A stretch of DNA of 64,000 nucleotides from [Flexibacter] sp. ATCC 35103 (GCF_001975985.1 NZ_MTQF01000003.1:549425-613424); one strand, 5' to 3'; positions 1 to 8,808 are shown, counted from the first letter of the stretch. Notes: a model not told the origin generated them from the letters alone. Translations and numbers: made by a program.

Positions 1-340
1 ATAAAAAGTCATTTCTAAGCGCTGGCACTTGTTTCATGAGATTATAAAGAAAGATTCGGTAATTTGTAGGTTTCGATTCTAAAAGAGCTATATAATCGCT
101 CATTTTCATTTTAGTGTGAGCTTCATTAAAACCTTCTTCATGATTTACAGGCCTGTCATCATATAAAGGCACGGTAATATCACCGGCAATATCATTAATA
201 TAAGATAATTTCCATTTATGGTAAGCAGGCCAGTCTTCAGTCAGCTCCTCCACAACAACTGGTATTTGTTTTTTTACATATTGGGAAATAAAATCCGATT
301 TTGAGATTTTTTTTACCCTTTCAATTTGCGTTAATTTCAT
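1..340 (-). CDS. Cupin-like (JmjC-type fold) domain protein, 3' part missing
   Basis: The start codon ATG is at 340 and the frame stays open to the window edge, giving about 113 residues of a longer protein. The translation has a segment reading IPVVVEELTEDWPAYHKW, then PLYDDRPVNHEEGFNEAHTK, which resembles the N-terminal part of flavobacterial cupin-like/JmjC-type oxygenase-fold proteins (cupin_8 family). In that family an iron-binding HxD...H set lies further downstream, outside this window, so catalytic competence cannot be judged. The gene follows bioB on the same strand, separated by a terminator-like hairpin. Substrate and role are unknown. Confidence 0.7.
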   Translation of the reverse strand, partial: MKLTQIERVKKISKSDFISQYVKKQIPVVVEELTEDWPAYHKWKLSYINDIAGDITVPLYDDRPVNHEEGFNEAHTKMKMSDYIALLESKPTNYRIFLYNLMKQVPALRNDFL

Positions 341-350
341 ATTTATAATA

Positions 351-390
351 AAAAAAAATTGCTTATAACTCTGGTCATAAGCAATTTAAA
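351..390 (-). terminator. Hairpin terminator downstream of bioB
   Basis: The arms AAATTGCTTAT (356-366) and ATAAGCAATTT (377-387) form an 11-bp stem with a 10-nt loop. An A-run on the + strand (a U-run in the minus-strand transcript) follows the stem. It lies between the bioB stop and the start of the next minus-strand gene, so bioB probably ends here. Confidence 0.7.
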
Positions 391-421
391 AATATTTATT
401 GATATTTATTAACTCTATGAA

Positions 422-1510
422 TTAAATTTTTGATTTAATCGATGCCTCTAAATTTTTTTCTATCGTATGTCCCGGTCTTGACCATTTAGGTTTTTCTCCT
501 AGTGATGTAAACTGAGAATCTGCTGCTTCAACGGTTTGTGGCTGAGAAACTTTAACAAATGGTTTTTGCGGAATCAATCCTAATAAGTCAAACATTTTCA
601 TGTCTTCCTGTACATCCGGATTTGGCGTTGTAAGCAATTTATCTCCGGCAAAAATTGAATTTGCCCCGGCAAAAAAGCACATGGCTTGTCCTTCTCGGCT
701 CATATTTGTTCGTCCTGCTGATAAACGTACTTGTGTATCCGGCATTACAATTCTTGTGGTCGCCACCATACGGATCATTTCCCAAATTTCTACCGGTTTT
801 TCTTCCTCCATTGGCGTTCCCTCAACAGCAACCAAAGCATTAATTGGCACAGATTCCGGTTGTGGGTTTAAAGTCGAAAGCGCTACAAGCATTCCTGCCC
901 TGTCCTCAATACTTTCTCCCATTCCAATAATTCCTCCGCTGCAAACCGTAACATTCGTTTTACGAACATTTTCTATTGTTTGCAAACGATCTTCAAAACC
1001 GCGAGTCGAAATGACATCTTTATAATATTCCTCAGATGTATCTAAGTTGTGATTGTAAGCATATAAACCGGCTTCGGCTAAACGCTGCGCCTGATTTTCG
1101 GTAATCATACCCAAAGTACAGCAAACCTCCATATCCAGTTTATTAATGGTACGTACCATTTCTAAAACCTGATCAAATTCTTCACCATCTTTTACATTTC
1201 TCCAGGCTGCTCCCATACAAACGCGGGATGATCCGCTGGATTTTGCTCGTAAAGCCTGAGCTTTTACCTGACTTACACTCATTAAATCATTGCCTTCAAC
1301 CCCTGTATTATAACGGGCAGCCTGAGGGCAATAACCGCAATCTTCCGGACAGCCTCCGGTTTTAATAGAGAGTAATGTAGAGACCTGAACTACATTAGGA
1401 TCGTGCTTTTGTCTGTGTATCGTTGCTGCCTCATACAGCAAGTCCATCATAGGTTTATTATATATGGCGATTATCTCGTCTTTGGTCCAGTTGTGTTTTG
1501 TAATGCTCAT
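422..1510 (-). CDS. bioB: Biotin synthase BioB
   Basis: Radical-SAM enzyme that inserts sulfur into dethiobiotin in the last step of biotin synthesis. The cluster motif CPEDCGYC gives C54, C58 and C61 for the 4Fe-4S cluster that binds S-adenosylmethionine. The later family blocks CMGAAWRN, YNHNLDTSEEYY and CSGGIIGMGE are all present. The frame stays open upstream to an ATG at 1579. I chose the ATG at 1510 (362 residues) because the family normally starts at this point and because a consensus promoter (TTTG at 1561-1564, TACTTTTG at 1534-1541) lies inside the longer version. No other bio genes are in the window, so bioB stands alone here. Confidence 0.96.
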   Translation of the reverse strand: MSITKHNWTKDEIIAIYNKPMMDLLYEAATIHRQKHDPNVVQVSTLLSIKTGGCPEDCGYCPQAARYNTGVEGNDLMSVSQVKAQALRAKSSGSSRVCMGAAWRNVKDGEEFDQVLEMVRTINKLDMEVCCTLGMITENQAQRLAEAGLYAYNHNLDTSEEYYKDVISTRGFEDRLQTIENVRKTNVTVCSGGIIGMGESIEDRAGMLVALSTLNPQPESVPINALVAVEGTPMEEEKPVEIWEMIRMVATTRIVMPDTQVRLSAGRTNMSREGQAMCFFAGANSIFAGDKLLTTPNPDVQEDMKMFDLLGLIPQKPFVKVSQPQTVEAADSQFTSLGEKPKWSRPGHTIEKNLEASIKSKI

Positions 1511-1533
1511 GGAGAAATTGTTTTTTGATGCTT

Positions 1534-1564
1534 CAAAAGTAGTTAAATAGTTGTAATCACCAAA
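1534..1564 (-). promoter_or_regulatory. bioB promoter, Bacteroidota consensus
   Basis: On the minus strand TTTG (1564-1561) is followed after exactly 19 nt by TACTTTTG (1541-1534), matching the TTTG-N19-TAnnTTTG consensus of the Bacteroidota primary sigma factor. The -7 box ends 23 nt before the chosen ATG at 1510. Confidence 0.75.
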
Positions 1565-1608
1565 TGCAGAATTATGCAAATGAATTTTGAGGCGGTTTTC
1601 CTAAAAAC

Positions 1609-1658
1609 AAAAACTCTAAAAGCATAGAATTTATTTCATATGATTTTAGAGTTTTAAA
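1609..1658 (-). terminator. Hairpin terminator after the 1678-2115 membrane protein gene
   Basis: The arms AAAACTCTAAAA (1610-1621) and TTTTAGAGTTTT (1644-1655) form a perfect 12-bp stem. It lies 20 nt downstream of the minus-strand stop at 1678. Confidence 0.6.
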
Positions 1659-1677
1659 AAGTTTATGATTTTAAATA

Positions 1678-2115
1678 TTAATCGGCTATGTATTTGTTAT
1701 TCCAATACAACATCATCATTAAAGTGACAATTACCGAAGAGGCAAGTCCCTCAAAAAGCAAGCAGATACAATAGGTAGGTACTGATGGATTTCCTCCAAA
1801 CATAAAAGTTTCAGATAATGTTTTTACATAAGCATCACCGCCTCTTGCATAGCTGTAAACCAGTAATCCGAAAACACTTAAAGCTACACCAACTACAGAA
1901 GTTGCCATTGCCGAAACAGCATTCGATACAAAATTGGTTTCTCCTTCATGAAGATTCATTTTCATTGTCCTGTTTACGCCATAAAATATAAAGAATACAT
2001 TAAGAACACGTAAATAGAATAAATGGGCTAAACCCAATACGTTCATCAATAAAAAATAAATTCCTATCCCTAGGAATATCAAAAAACCGTTGGTAATTTC
2101 TTTAGGTAATTTCAT
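1678..2115 (-). CDS. Small four-helix membrane protein, function unknown
   Basis: 145 residues with four likely transmembrane segments, at about residues 9-28, 30-46, 66-88 and 111-135. A charged loop (RTMKMNLHEGE) lies between the second and third. There is no cleavable signal peptide, no catalytic motif and no family I can name with confidence. It is a single gene between bioB and ribF, with a hairpin terminator downstream. Membrane location is a direct reading of hydrophobicity; function is unknown. Confidence 0.7.
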   Translation of the reverse strand: MKLPKEITNGFLIFLGIGIYFLLMNVLGLAHLFYLRVLNVFFIFYGVNRTMKMNLHEGETNFVSNAVSAMATSVVGVALSVFGLLVYSYARGGDAYVKTLSETFMFGGNPSVPTYCICLLFEGLASSVIVTLMMMLYWNNKYIAD

Positions 2116-2240
2116 AGTGGTTATTTTTAAAGAAGTTAATAGTAAATATTTGATAAACAGAGTTCTATATCAAATTTACTAAAAAAATAACTACGATGAT
2201 TTAAAAACGGTGAAAAGTATGCTGAGTAGTTTTAATTAAA

Positions 2241-2317
2241 GAGGAAAGAGGAAAGAGGGAAGAGGAAAGAGGAAAGAGGAAAGAGGGAAGAGGAAAGAGT
2301 AAAGAATAAAGAGTAAA
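2241..2317. repeat. Eleven-unit purine heptad array (GAGGAAA type)
   Basis: Eleven consecutive 7-nt units run from 2241 to 2317. The first eight are GAGGAAA or GAGGGAA; the last three are GAGTAAA or GAATAAA. One strand is entirely purine across the first eight units. The array sits in the 410-bp gap 2116-2525 between a membrane protein gene and ribF. The rest of that gap holds a short hairpin motif (ACTCC-TAGC-GGAGT near 2404-2417) and no credible gene. Confidence 0.85.
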
Positions 2318-2525
2318 GAATAGAAATTAAAAAATATACCACAGAAGTTTAGTTCTTACGGGACATTTGTTTAGGGGGGATTTGTTTTGCTGCCAACATT
2401 TAACTCCTAGCGGAGTAATTTTGATGAAGATCTGCTAGGATTATTTATGATGCGAAATTATAACCTGATGTGAATTATCTGCTATTAATAATAAAAGTTC
2501 ATGAGTAAAAATATAAAAACAAATT

Positions 2526-3455
2526 TTAAAGGCTGTTCACAAAAGCCAAAGCATCTTCTTTATCCTGGTTTAATTGAGCTTTAAGCAAATCTATTGATCC
2601 GAATTTTTGTTCCCCGCGAAGATATTGTAATAACGAAACTTCAATTTTCTGACCATAAATGTCAGCATCAAAGTCAAATAAGTTTACTTCGATAGTTTGA
2701 TTTTGACCATTTACAGTAGGATTAAAACCAATATTCATCATTCCGTAAACTTCTTTTTGATCAATAAGGGCTTTTACAACATAAACACCAATTTTTGGAA
2801 TTAACTTATATTCTTCTTCAATTTTGATGTTCGCCGTAGGAAATCCAATCGTTCTTCCTAATTGTTTTCCTTTTACAACTTCGCCTGATAAAAAATAAGC
2901 ATACCCCAAATATTCATTTGCTAAAGCCATATTGCCTTCATTTAAAGCTTTCCTGATTTTGGTAGAACTTACCGATACATCCTGAATTTCCTGAGCCGAA
3001 ATTTGTTCAACTTCAAAACCATATTCTGCTCCAAAAGCAATTAAATCATCAATATTGGCAGTTCTGTTTCTTCCAAAACGGTGATCGTGACCAATAATTA
3101 TTTTTTGAATATGAAACTGGTCCACTAATATCGAATGCACAAATTCTTCTGCGGTTAATCTCGAAAAGCTTTCGTTAAACGGATGAATAACAAGATTTTC
3201 GATTCCGGTTGCTTCCAGCAGTTTTGTTTTTTCAGAAATGGTATTCAAAAGTTTTATTTCTGATTTTTCCTGTAAAACCATTCTTGGATGCGGGAAAAAA
3301 GTAAGTACTAAACTTTCATATTTTCCGTTTTCTGTGTTTTGAGTAATTCGCTCCAGAATTTTTTTATGACCAATATGTACGCCGTCAAAGGTGCCAAGAG
3401 TTAAAATCGTTTTCTTGGTTGACTGAAAATCGTTTATAGAATGAAAGAGCTTCAA
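2526..3455 (-). CDS. ribF: Bifunctional riboflavin kinase / FAD synthetase RibF
   Basis: Cytoplasmic enzyme that phosphorylates riboflavin to FMN and adenylates FMN to FAD. The N-terminal nucleotidyltransferase domain has GTFDGVHIGH (about residues 21-30) and later GHDHRFGRNR. The C-terminal flavokinase domain has GRTIGFPTANI. The frame is open up to an ATG at 3515. I prefer the TTG at 3455 (309 residues, starting MKLFHSINDF) because it fits the usual family start and because a TAAATTTG -7 element at 3477-3484 falls inside the longer version. The start choice is an inference; the function is secure. Confidence 0.93.
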   Translation of the reverse strand: MKLFHSINDFQSTKKTILTLGTFDGVHIGHKKILERITQNTENGKYESLVLTFFPHPRMVLQEKSEIKLLNTISEKTKLLEATGIENLVIHPFNESFSRLTAEEFVHSILVDQFHIQKIIIGHDHRFGRNRTANIDDLIAFGAEYGFEVEQISAQEIQDVSVSSTKIRKALNEGNMALANEYLGYAYFLSGEVVKGKQLGRTIGFPTANIKIEEEYKLIPKIGVYVVKALIDQKEVYGMMNIGFNPTVNGQNQTIEVNLFDFDADIYGQKIEVSLLQYLRGEQKFGSIDLLKAQLNQDKEDALAFVNSL

Positions 3456-3476
3456 AACAAATAATTTAAGATGGTG

Positions 3477-3484
3477 CAAATTTA
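3477..3484 (-). promoter_or_regulatory. Likely -7 element of the ribF promoter
   Basis: TAAATTTG on the minus strand matches TAnnTTTG and ends 21 nt before the TTG start at 3455. No good -33 box was found at the standard distance. Confidence 0.45.
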
Positions 3485-3651
3485 TACTATCTATTTTAAA
3501 TTTAATGCTAAGCACAATCGATTTTTTAATGAGATCATGTTTCTTTTTATAAAAATGAATCCACTCGTCGACAAAAAAGCATTAATTGTCGTATATATGT
3601 AAGAATTTAATTTAATTCACTTAATTTTGATTATTCAATTCCAATTCGAGT

Positions 3652-6333
3652 ATGAAAAAAAATCTACTTTTTTTGTTTTTTATCTTTTGTTGTACCGCTA
3701 TTCACGCTCAGGGTGATGACTTGTGGCAAAAAGTGAGTTCAGGTTCTGTAAATAAAAGAATAAATGAATCCGGTTCAGAAAGACTTTATTATAAGCTAAA
3801 TACGAATTCTTTAAAGTCAAAACTTTCAGGATCAACCGGGAAATCGTCAAATAATACTTCTGAAATTACGATTCCTAATTCAAAAGGTATTTTAGAAAGA
3901 TTTAAAGTTTGGGAATCCTCTAATTTTGAACCTGAATTACAGGCAAAATATCCTGAAATCAGATCTTATGAAGGAATTGGATTAGACGATAAAACAGCCA
4001 GAATTAATTTTAGTGTCGCTCCAATAGGCTTACAAACTATGGTACTTCGTGCAGATAAACCATCAGAATATATAGAACAGGATTCTGATAATCAATCACA
4101 ATATGTATTATCTGCTAAAAATGATGATAGTTCAAAGCGACTAAGTTGTAAAACGACTGAATTAGTTTCGAATAAAAATAACCCGTCAACATCAAAAACT
4201 ACGGCAAACAATAAAGTTTTTAAAACAATGCGCTTAGCGTTGTCTTGTACGGGAGAATATACTGCTTTTTTTGGTGGTACAAAAGCAGGCGCATTAGCAG
4301 GAATGAATGCTTCTTTGACCAGAGTAAACGGACTTTTTAATAGAGATCTGGCATTAAAATTAGTTTTAATAGCTAATACAGAAGATATAATATATACAAA
4401 TGCCGCAACTGATCCTTATTCTAATGCAAATGCTGGAACAGCTGATTATCAGGACAGATCAGATATTCAGGTCTGGAATGTAGAAACACAAAATAATATA
4501 ACCAGTGTAATTGGTGAGGCCAATTATGATATTGGTCATTTGTTTGGAGCTTCCGGAGGTGGCGGTAACGCCGGTTGTATAGGATGTGTTTGCAATAGCC
4601 CAACATCATCAAATATTACGGCAAAAGGAAGTGGATATACATCACCTTCAGATGGAAAACCACAAGGCGATACTTTTGATATTGATTTTGTAGCGCATGA
4701 AATGGGACATCAATTAGGGGCTACTCATACTTTTTCGTATTCTATTGAAGGAACCGGAACAAGTGTTGAGCCCGGGAGTGGTTCCACAATCATGGGTTAT
4801 GCCGGAATTACAGATTATGATGTTCAGGCTAATTCTGATGCTTATTTTGCTTATGCCAGTATATTGCAAATTCAAAACAATCTTGTTTTTAAAAGTTGTC
4901 CGGTAAATACGGCCATAACAAATAATCCGCCAACGATCAACGCAGGCTTAGATTATACGATTCCAATAAGTACACCATTTGTTTTAACCGGTACAGGATC
5001 AAATCCTGCAAATGCTGCAGTTACGTATGCCTGGGAACAAAATGATAATGCAACAACTACATCTGGTTCTAATAGTATTGCGTATGCAACAAAACCGGAC
5101 GGACCATTATTTAGATCTATAGTTCCGGGTAATTCTCCCGTTAGATATATGCCTGCATTAAGTTCTGTAATTCAAAATACACTTACAACAACCTGGGAAT
5201 CTGTTTCATCAGTCGCAAGAACATTACATTTTACTTTAACAGCAAGAGATAATGGAGCAGAGGCAATGGCGCAGACTAATACAGATGCTATGATTGTAAA
5301 TGTGGTTGCCAATGCAGGGCCATTTACAGTTACGTCTCAAAATACTAATGATGTCAGCTGGCAATTAGGATCATTTCAAACTGTAACCTGGAGCGTGAAT
5401 AACACCAATACTTTACAAGGTTCTGCAAATGTAAACATCAAATTATCTATAGACGGCGGTTTGACATTTCCGATAGTTTTAGCTTCAAACACAGCAAATG
5501 ATGGTTCTGAAGTTATTCAGATCCCTACAAGTGTGCAAGCTTCAACAAATTGCAGGCTGTTAATTGAGCCAACAGCAAATATATATTATGCCGTAAACAG
5601 CAAATCATTTGCGGTAGGTTATACATCAGCAACAACATGTGATTCATATAGTTTTGGTAATGCTTATGATATTCCTTTTGGAAATACATATACCACCAGA
5701 ACTGTAAATGTACCTGCTTCGACAGGATCAGTTTCTGATGTAAATGTGATGGTTAATGTTACACATGCCAGACTTTCTGATCTGGAACTTCAGATTGTAA
5801 GTCCTAAAGGAACCATCGTAAATTTGTATAATAGAAGCTGCGGATCAATATCGTCTACCTTGTCGTTGCAATATGATGATGACGGAACGGATTTGGATTG
5901 TTCTAAAACAATAAGTCAAATCGTTGTTCCGGTCGATGCTTTGCGTGTTTTTAATGGCGAAGATCCTAAAGGAACCTGGACTTTTAGAGTTCGCGATGCA
6001 GTGGCGGGGAATTTTGGAAAAATCAATTCGGCGTCACTAAATGTTTGCAATCAAACTTTTACTTTAGGCGAACCTAATGTTGACAAAATCGATTTTACTT
6101 TATATCCAAATCCAAATAAAGGAAATTTTACGATTCAGTTTGAAAGTGATTCCATCAATAGAATACAGATTTTTGTATACGATATTTTAGGAAAGAATAT
6201 TTATTCGAATTCATTTGATAAAACATTTAACTTTAATCAAAATATTCAATTATCAAATGTGTCTTCCGGGTTTTACTTTGTCACAATTTTAGATGGCGAT
6301 CGTAGAATTGTAAAGAAAATAATCATTAATTAA
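3652..6333 (+). CDS. Secreted zinc metalloprotease with P-domain and type IX sorting tail
   Basis: 893 residues. A signal peptide (about residues 1-19, ending HAQ) precedes a propeptide-like region. The reprolysin-like catalytic domain has HEMGHQLGATH at 349-359, an extended HExxHxxGxxH zinc motif with E350 as general base, followed by the methionine of IMGYAG as a probable Met-turn. A proprotein-convertase P-domain follows at about residues 660-790. The last ~75 residues (LYPNPNKGNF ... KKIIIN) are a type A C-terminal domain that directs proteins through the type IX secretion system in Bacteroidota. It should be exported and either released or anchored at the cell surface. Single gene, ending at a bidirectional terminator. 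The protein substrate is unknown. Confidence 0.93.
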   Translation: MKKNLLFLFFIFCCTAIHAQGDDLWQKVSSGSVNKRINESGSERLYYKLNTNSLKSKLSGSTGKSSNNTSEITIPNSKGILERFKVWESSNFEPELQAKYPEIRSYEGIGLDDKTARINFSVAPIGLQTMVLRADKPSEYIEQDSDNQSQYVLSAKNDDSSKRLSCKTTELVSNKNNPSTSKTTANNKVFKTMRLALSCTGEYTAFFGGTKAGALAGMNASLTRVNGLFNRDLALKLVLIANTEDIIYTNAATDPYSNANAGTADYQDRSDIQVWNVETQNNITSVIGEANYDIGHLFGASGGGGNAGCIGCVCNSPTSSNITAKGSGYTSPSDGKPQGDTFDIDFVAHEMGHQLGATHTFSYSIEGTGTSVEPGSGSTIMGYAGITDYDVQANSDAYFAYASILQIQNNLVFKSCPVNTAITNNPPTINAGLDYTIPISTPFVLTGTGSNPANAAVTYAWEQNDNATTTSGSNSIAYATKPDGPLFRSIVPGNSPVRYMPALSSVIQNTLTTTWESVSSVARTLHFTLTARDNGAEAMAQTNTDAMIVNVVANAGPFTVTSQNTNDVSWQLGSFQTVTWSVNNTNTLQGSANVNIKLSIDGGLTFPIVLASNTANDGSEVIQIPTSVQASTNCRLLIEPTANIYYAVNSKSFAVGYTSATTCDSYSFGNAYDIPFGNTYTTRTVNVPASTGSVSDVNVMVNVTHARLSDLELQIVSPKGTIVNLYNRSCGSISSTLSLQYDDDGTDLDCSKTISQIVVPVDALRVFNGEDPKGTWTFRVRDAVAGNFGKINSASLNVCNQTFTLGEPNVDKIDFTLYPNPNKGNFTIQFESDSINRIQIFVYDILGKNIYSNSFDKTFNFNQNIQLSNVSSGFYFVTILDGDRRIVKKIIIN

Positions 6334-6349
6334 GAAAAAATAAAATTCT

Positions 6350-6399
6350 AAAAATTCCAGATTTCAAATTGATATGTCAATTTAGAATCTGGAATTTTT
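6350..6399. terminator. Bidirectional terminator between metalloprotease and comF
   Basis: AAAATTCCAGATT (6351-6363) pairs with AATCTGGAATTTT (6386-6398) in a 13-bp stem with A/T tracts on both sides, between two convergent genes. Confidence 0.8.
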
Positions 6400-6428
6400 C
6401 GTTAAAGACTTAAATTAGAATTGAAAAG

Positions 6429-7112
6429 TTATGAGTTTGCCATTGCCATGCAGGCAATACTAATTTTAGCACCTGGAATTTTTAATAATGCCCGTGAACA
6501 GGCTTCGAGAGTTGCACCGGTTGTTAAAACATCATCAACAATTAAAAAATGTTTGTTGTGATTTTCTTCTTTTTCAAATGCATCAAATATATCGTCGATG
6601 CTATCAGATCTTCCCGCGAGATTTTTTTTTGATTGTGTTTTAGAGTATTTCTTTCGATATAATATTGAATCATTGTAAGTAATATCTAAACCTTTGGCCA
6701 AAGCCTTGCCAAAAGTGGTAACCTGATTATAACCTCGTTCTTTAAACTTTTTAGGATGCAGCGGAACGGGAATCACAATATCAAAAGGATTTTCTAAAAC
6801 TAATTCTTTAAAATCCTCAACATACCAATTTCCCAGAACAGTACCAATTTCTTCATGGCCTTTGTATTTTAAATTGTGAATGAGTTCCTGAACGATTCCT
6901 TTTTTATTAAAATATAAAAGTGCCGAAGCATGTTCGATCACAATTTTGCCATAAAATTTCTTGACAGCTTCGTTTTTTGGATCTAAATGATATTGGGTCA
7001 AAGGCATTTCATGTCGGCAATTGGTACATAAAACAGATTCACTGGTAAGTAAAATAGTGTGGCAACCGGCACAAACCTTAGGGAAAAACAGATTAATAAG
7101 ATAATTAAACAC
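6429..7112 (-). CDS. comF: ComF-family phosphoribosyltransferase-like protein
   Basis: 227 residues. The N-terminus has a zinc-ribbon pair, C14/C17 and C29/C32. The C-terminal phosphoribosyltransferase fold has VIPVPLHP, the RGYNQ block and the PRPP-binding loop FLIVDDVLTTGAT at about 189-201. ComF proteins are linked to natural transformation in several bacteria; in Bacteroidota the role is less clear and competence is an inference from the family name. Its promoter region is shared head-to-head with glyS (98-bp gap). Confidence 0.92.
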   Translation of the reverse strand: MFNYLINLFFPKVCAGCHTILLTSESVLCTNCRHEMPLTQYHLDPKNEAVKKFYGKIVIEHASALLYFNKKGIVQELIHNLKYKGHEEIGTVLGNWYVEDFKELVLENPFDIVIPVPLHPKKFKERGYNQVTTFGKALAKGLDITYNDSILYRKKYSKTQSKKNLAGRSDSIDDIFDAFEKEENHNKHFLIVDDVLTTGATLEACSRALLKIPGAKISIACMAMANS

Positions 7113-7132
7113 AAATAGAAAGAATTTAGTTA

Positions 7133-7140
7133 CAAAAATA
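7133..7140 (-). promoter_or_regulatory. -7 element for comF
   Basis: TATTTTTG on the minus strand, 20 nt before the comF ATG, matches TAnnTTTG. A possible TTG lies 15 nt upstream of it, shorter than the usual spacing. Confidence 0.45.
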
Positions 7141-7195
7141 ACGAAATGATTCCTTCAATCTTTACTATTTTTCTTTTTTTTAAACGGACTTTTTA

Positions 7196-7203
7196 TATTT
7201 TTG
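7196..7203 (+). promoter_or_regulatory. -7 element for glyS, only 7 nt from the ATG
   Basis: TATTTTTG matches TAnnTTTG. Only 7 nt (7204-7210) separate it from the glyS start, so transcription would begin at or within a few bases of the ATG. This implies a leaderless or near-leaderless mRNA. Confidence 0.5.
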
Positions 7204-7210
7204 CATCACT

Positions 7211-8749
7211 ATGGCAAAACAAGAAGATATATTTAAGAATGTGGTTTCGCACGCAAAAGAGTACGGATTTATTTTTCCGTCAAGCGAAGTATACGATGGA
7301 TTGAGTGCAGTGTATGATTATGCACAAAATGGTGTCGAGTTAAAAAAGAATATCCGTGAATATTGGTGGAAATCAATGGTTCAGATGAACGAGAATATTG
7401 TAGGCCTTGATGCTGCGATATTAATGCATCCAACGACTTGGAAAGCTTCAGGCCACGTTGATGCTTTCAATGATCCGTTAATTGATAATAAAGATTCGAA
7501 AAAGAGATATAGAGCTGACGTTTTAGTAGAAGATTATGCTGAAAAGCTAAATATAAAAGCTAAAAAAGAAATCGAAAAAGCAAAAGCTCGTTTTGGAGAT
7601 GCATTCAACGAAGAGGAGTTTGTAACTACAAATGCCCGCGTTGTAGAGTATTTGGCCAAAGAAAGAGAAATTCTTGAAAGACTTGCAAAAGGTATGAGCG
7701 AAGATCTTCAGGATGTAAAAGCATTAATTGAAGAATTAGAAATTGCTGATCCTGAAACCGGTTCCAGAAACTGGACAGATGTAAAGCAATTCAACTTAAT
7801 GTTCGGGACTAAATTAGGTGCTTCTGCAGATTCTGCAATGGATTTATATTTGCGTCCGGAAACGGCTCAGGGTATTTTTGTGAACTTTTTAAATGTTCAG
7901 AAATCTGGCCGTATGAAAGTTCCTTTTGGAATTGCTCAAACCGGTAAAGCGTTCAGAAATGAAATTGTTGCAAGACAATTCATTTTCCGTATGCGTGAAT
8001 TTGAACAAATGGAAATGCAATTTTTTGTGCGTCCGGGAGAAGAAATGAAATGGTACCACCACTGGAAAGAAACCCGTTTAAACTGGCACTTATCTTTAGG
8101 ATTAGGAAAAGAAAATTACCGTTTTCACGATCACGAAAAATTAGCACACTACGCAAATGCCGCAGCTGATATTGAGTTTAATTTTCCATTTGGTTTCAAG
8201 GAACTCGAAGGAATTCACTCTCGTACAGATTTCGATTTAAAAGCACACGAAAAATTCTCAGGTAGAAAATTACAATATTTTGATGCTGAACTAAACGAAA
8301 ACTACGTTCCGTATGTAGTCGAAACTTCAGTAGGTTTAGATCGTATGTTCCTGGCTGTTTTTGCAACATCATTGCAGGAAGAAACATTAGAAGACGGATC
8401 AACAAGAACAGTATTAAAATTACCATCAGTTTTAGCGCCAACAAAAGCAGCTGTTTTACCATTAGTTAAAAAAGACGGATTGCCGGAAATTTCTAAAAAA
8501 ATTATCGAAGATTTAAAATGGGATTTCAATGTAGCGTATGACGAAAAAGATGCTGTAGGGCGCCGTTACAGAAGACAAGATGCTCTTGGAACTCCGTTTT
8601 GTATTACAGTAGATCATCAAACAATCGAAGACGAAACAGTAACAATTCGTCATAGAGATACAATGAAACAAGATCGTGTAAAAATTTCTGAATTGAAAGA
8701 TATTATTGAAAACGAGGTTTCTATGAAAAACTGGTTAATGAAAATGTAA
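7211..8749 (+). CDS. glyS: Glycine-tRNA ligase, single-chain homodimeric type
   Basis: 512 residues. Class II aminoacyl-tRNA synthetase that charges tRNA-Gly. It is the single-polypeptide (alpha2) form, not the separate alpha/beta subunits of many bacteria. Class II motifs are visible: motif 2 around FRNEIVARQFIFRMREFEQME, motif 3 around VGLDRMFLAVF, and the LRPETAQGIFVNF glycine-site block. The C-terminal anticodon-binding domain begins near LAPTKAAVLPL. The ATG at 7211 gives the usual family N-terminus. Single gene with an intrinsic terminator. Confidence 0.97.
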   Translation: MAKQEDIFKNVVSHAKEYGFIFPSSEVYDGLSAVYDYAQNGVELKKNIREYWWKSMVQMNENIVGLDAAILMHPTTWKASGHVDAFNDPLIDNKDSKKRYRADVLVEDYAEKLNIKAKKEIEKAKARFGDAFNEEEFVTTNARVVEYLAKEREILERLAKGMSEDLQDVKALIEELEIADPETGSRNWTDVKQFNLMFGTKLGASADSAMDLYLRPETAQGIFVNFLNVQKSGRMKVPFGIAQTGKAFRNEIVARQFIFRMREFEQMEMQFFVRPGEEMKWYHHWKETRLNWHLSLGLGKENYRFHDHEKLAHYANAAADIEFNFPFGFKELEGIHSRTDFDLKAHEKFSGRKLQYFDAELNENYVPYVVETSVGLDRMFLAVFATSLQEETLEDGSTRTVLKLPSVLAPTKAAVLPLVKKDGLPEISKKIIEDLKWDFNVAYDEKDAVGRRYRRQDALGTPFCITVDHQTIEDETVTIRHRDTMKQDRVKISELKDIIENEVSMKNWLMKM

Positions 8750-8770
8750 TATTTAAAATTATCCACATAT

Positions 8771-8808
8771 AAAATCCCAAATTCCGTATAGGAGTTTGGG
8801 ATTTTTTT
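8771..8808 (+). terminator. Intrinsic terminator of glyS
   Basis: AAAATCCCAAA (8771-8781) pairs with TTTGGGATTTT (from 8795), followed by a T-run. It starts 22 nt after the glyS stop. Confidence 0.85.

Noticed and set aside
600..1025. 141-codon plus-strand open frame over bioB
   Set aside because: It lies antisense within a confident gene, has no domain and no start context; it is a shadow of bioB codon use.
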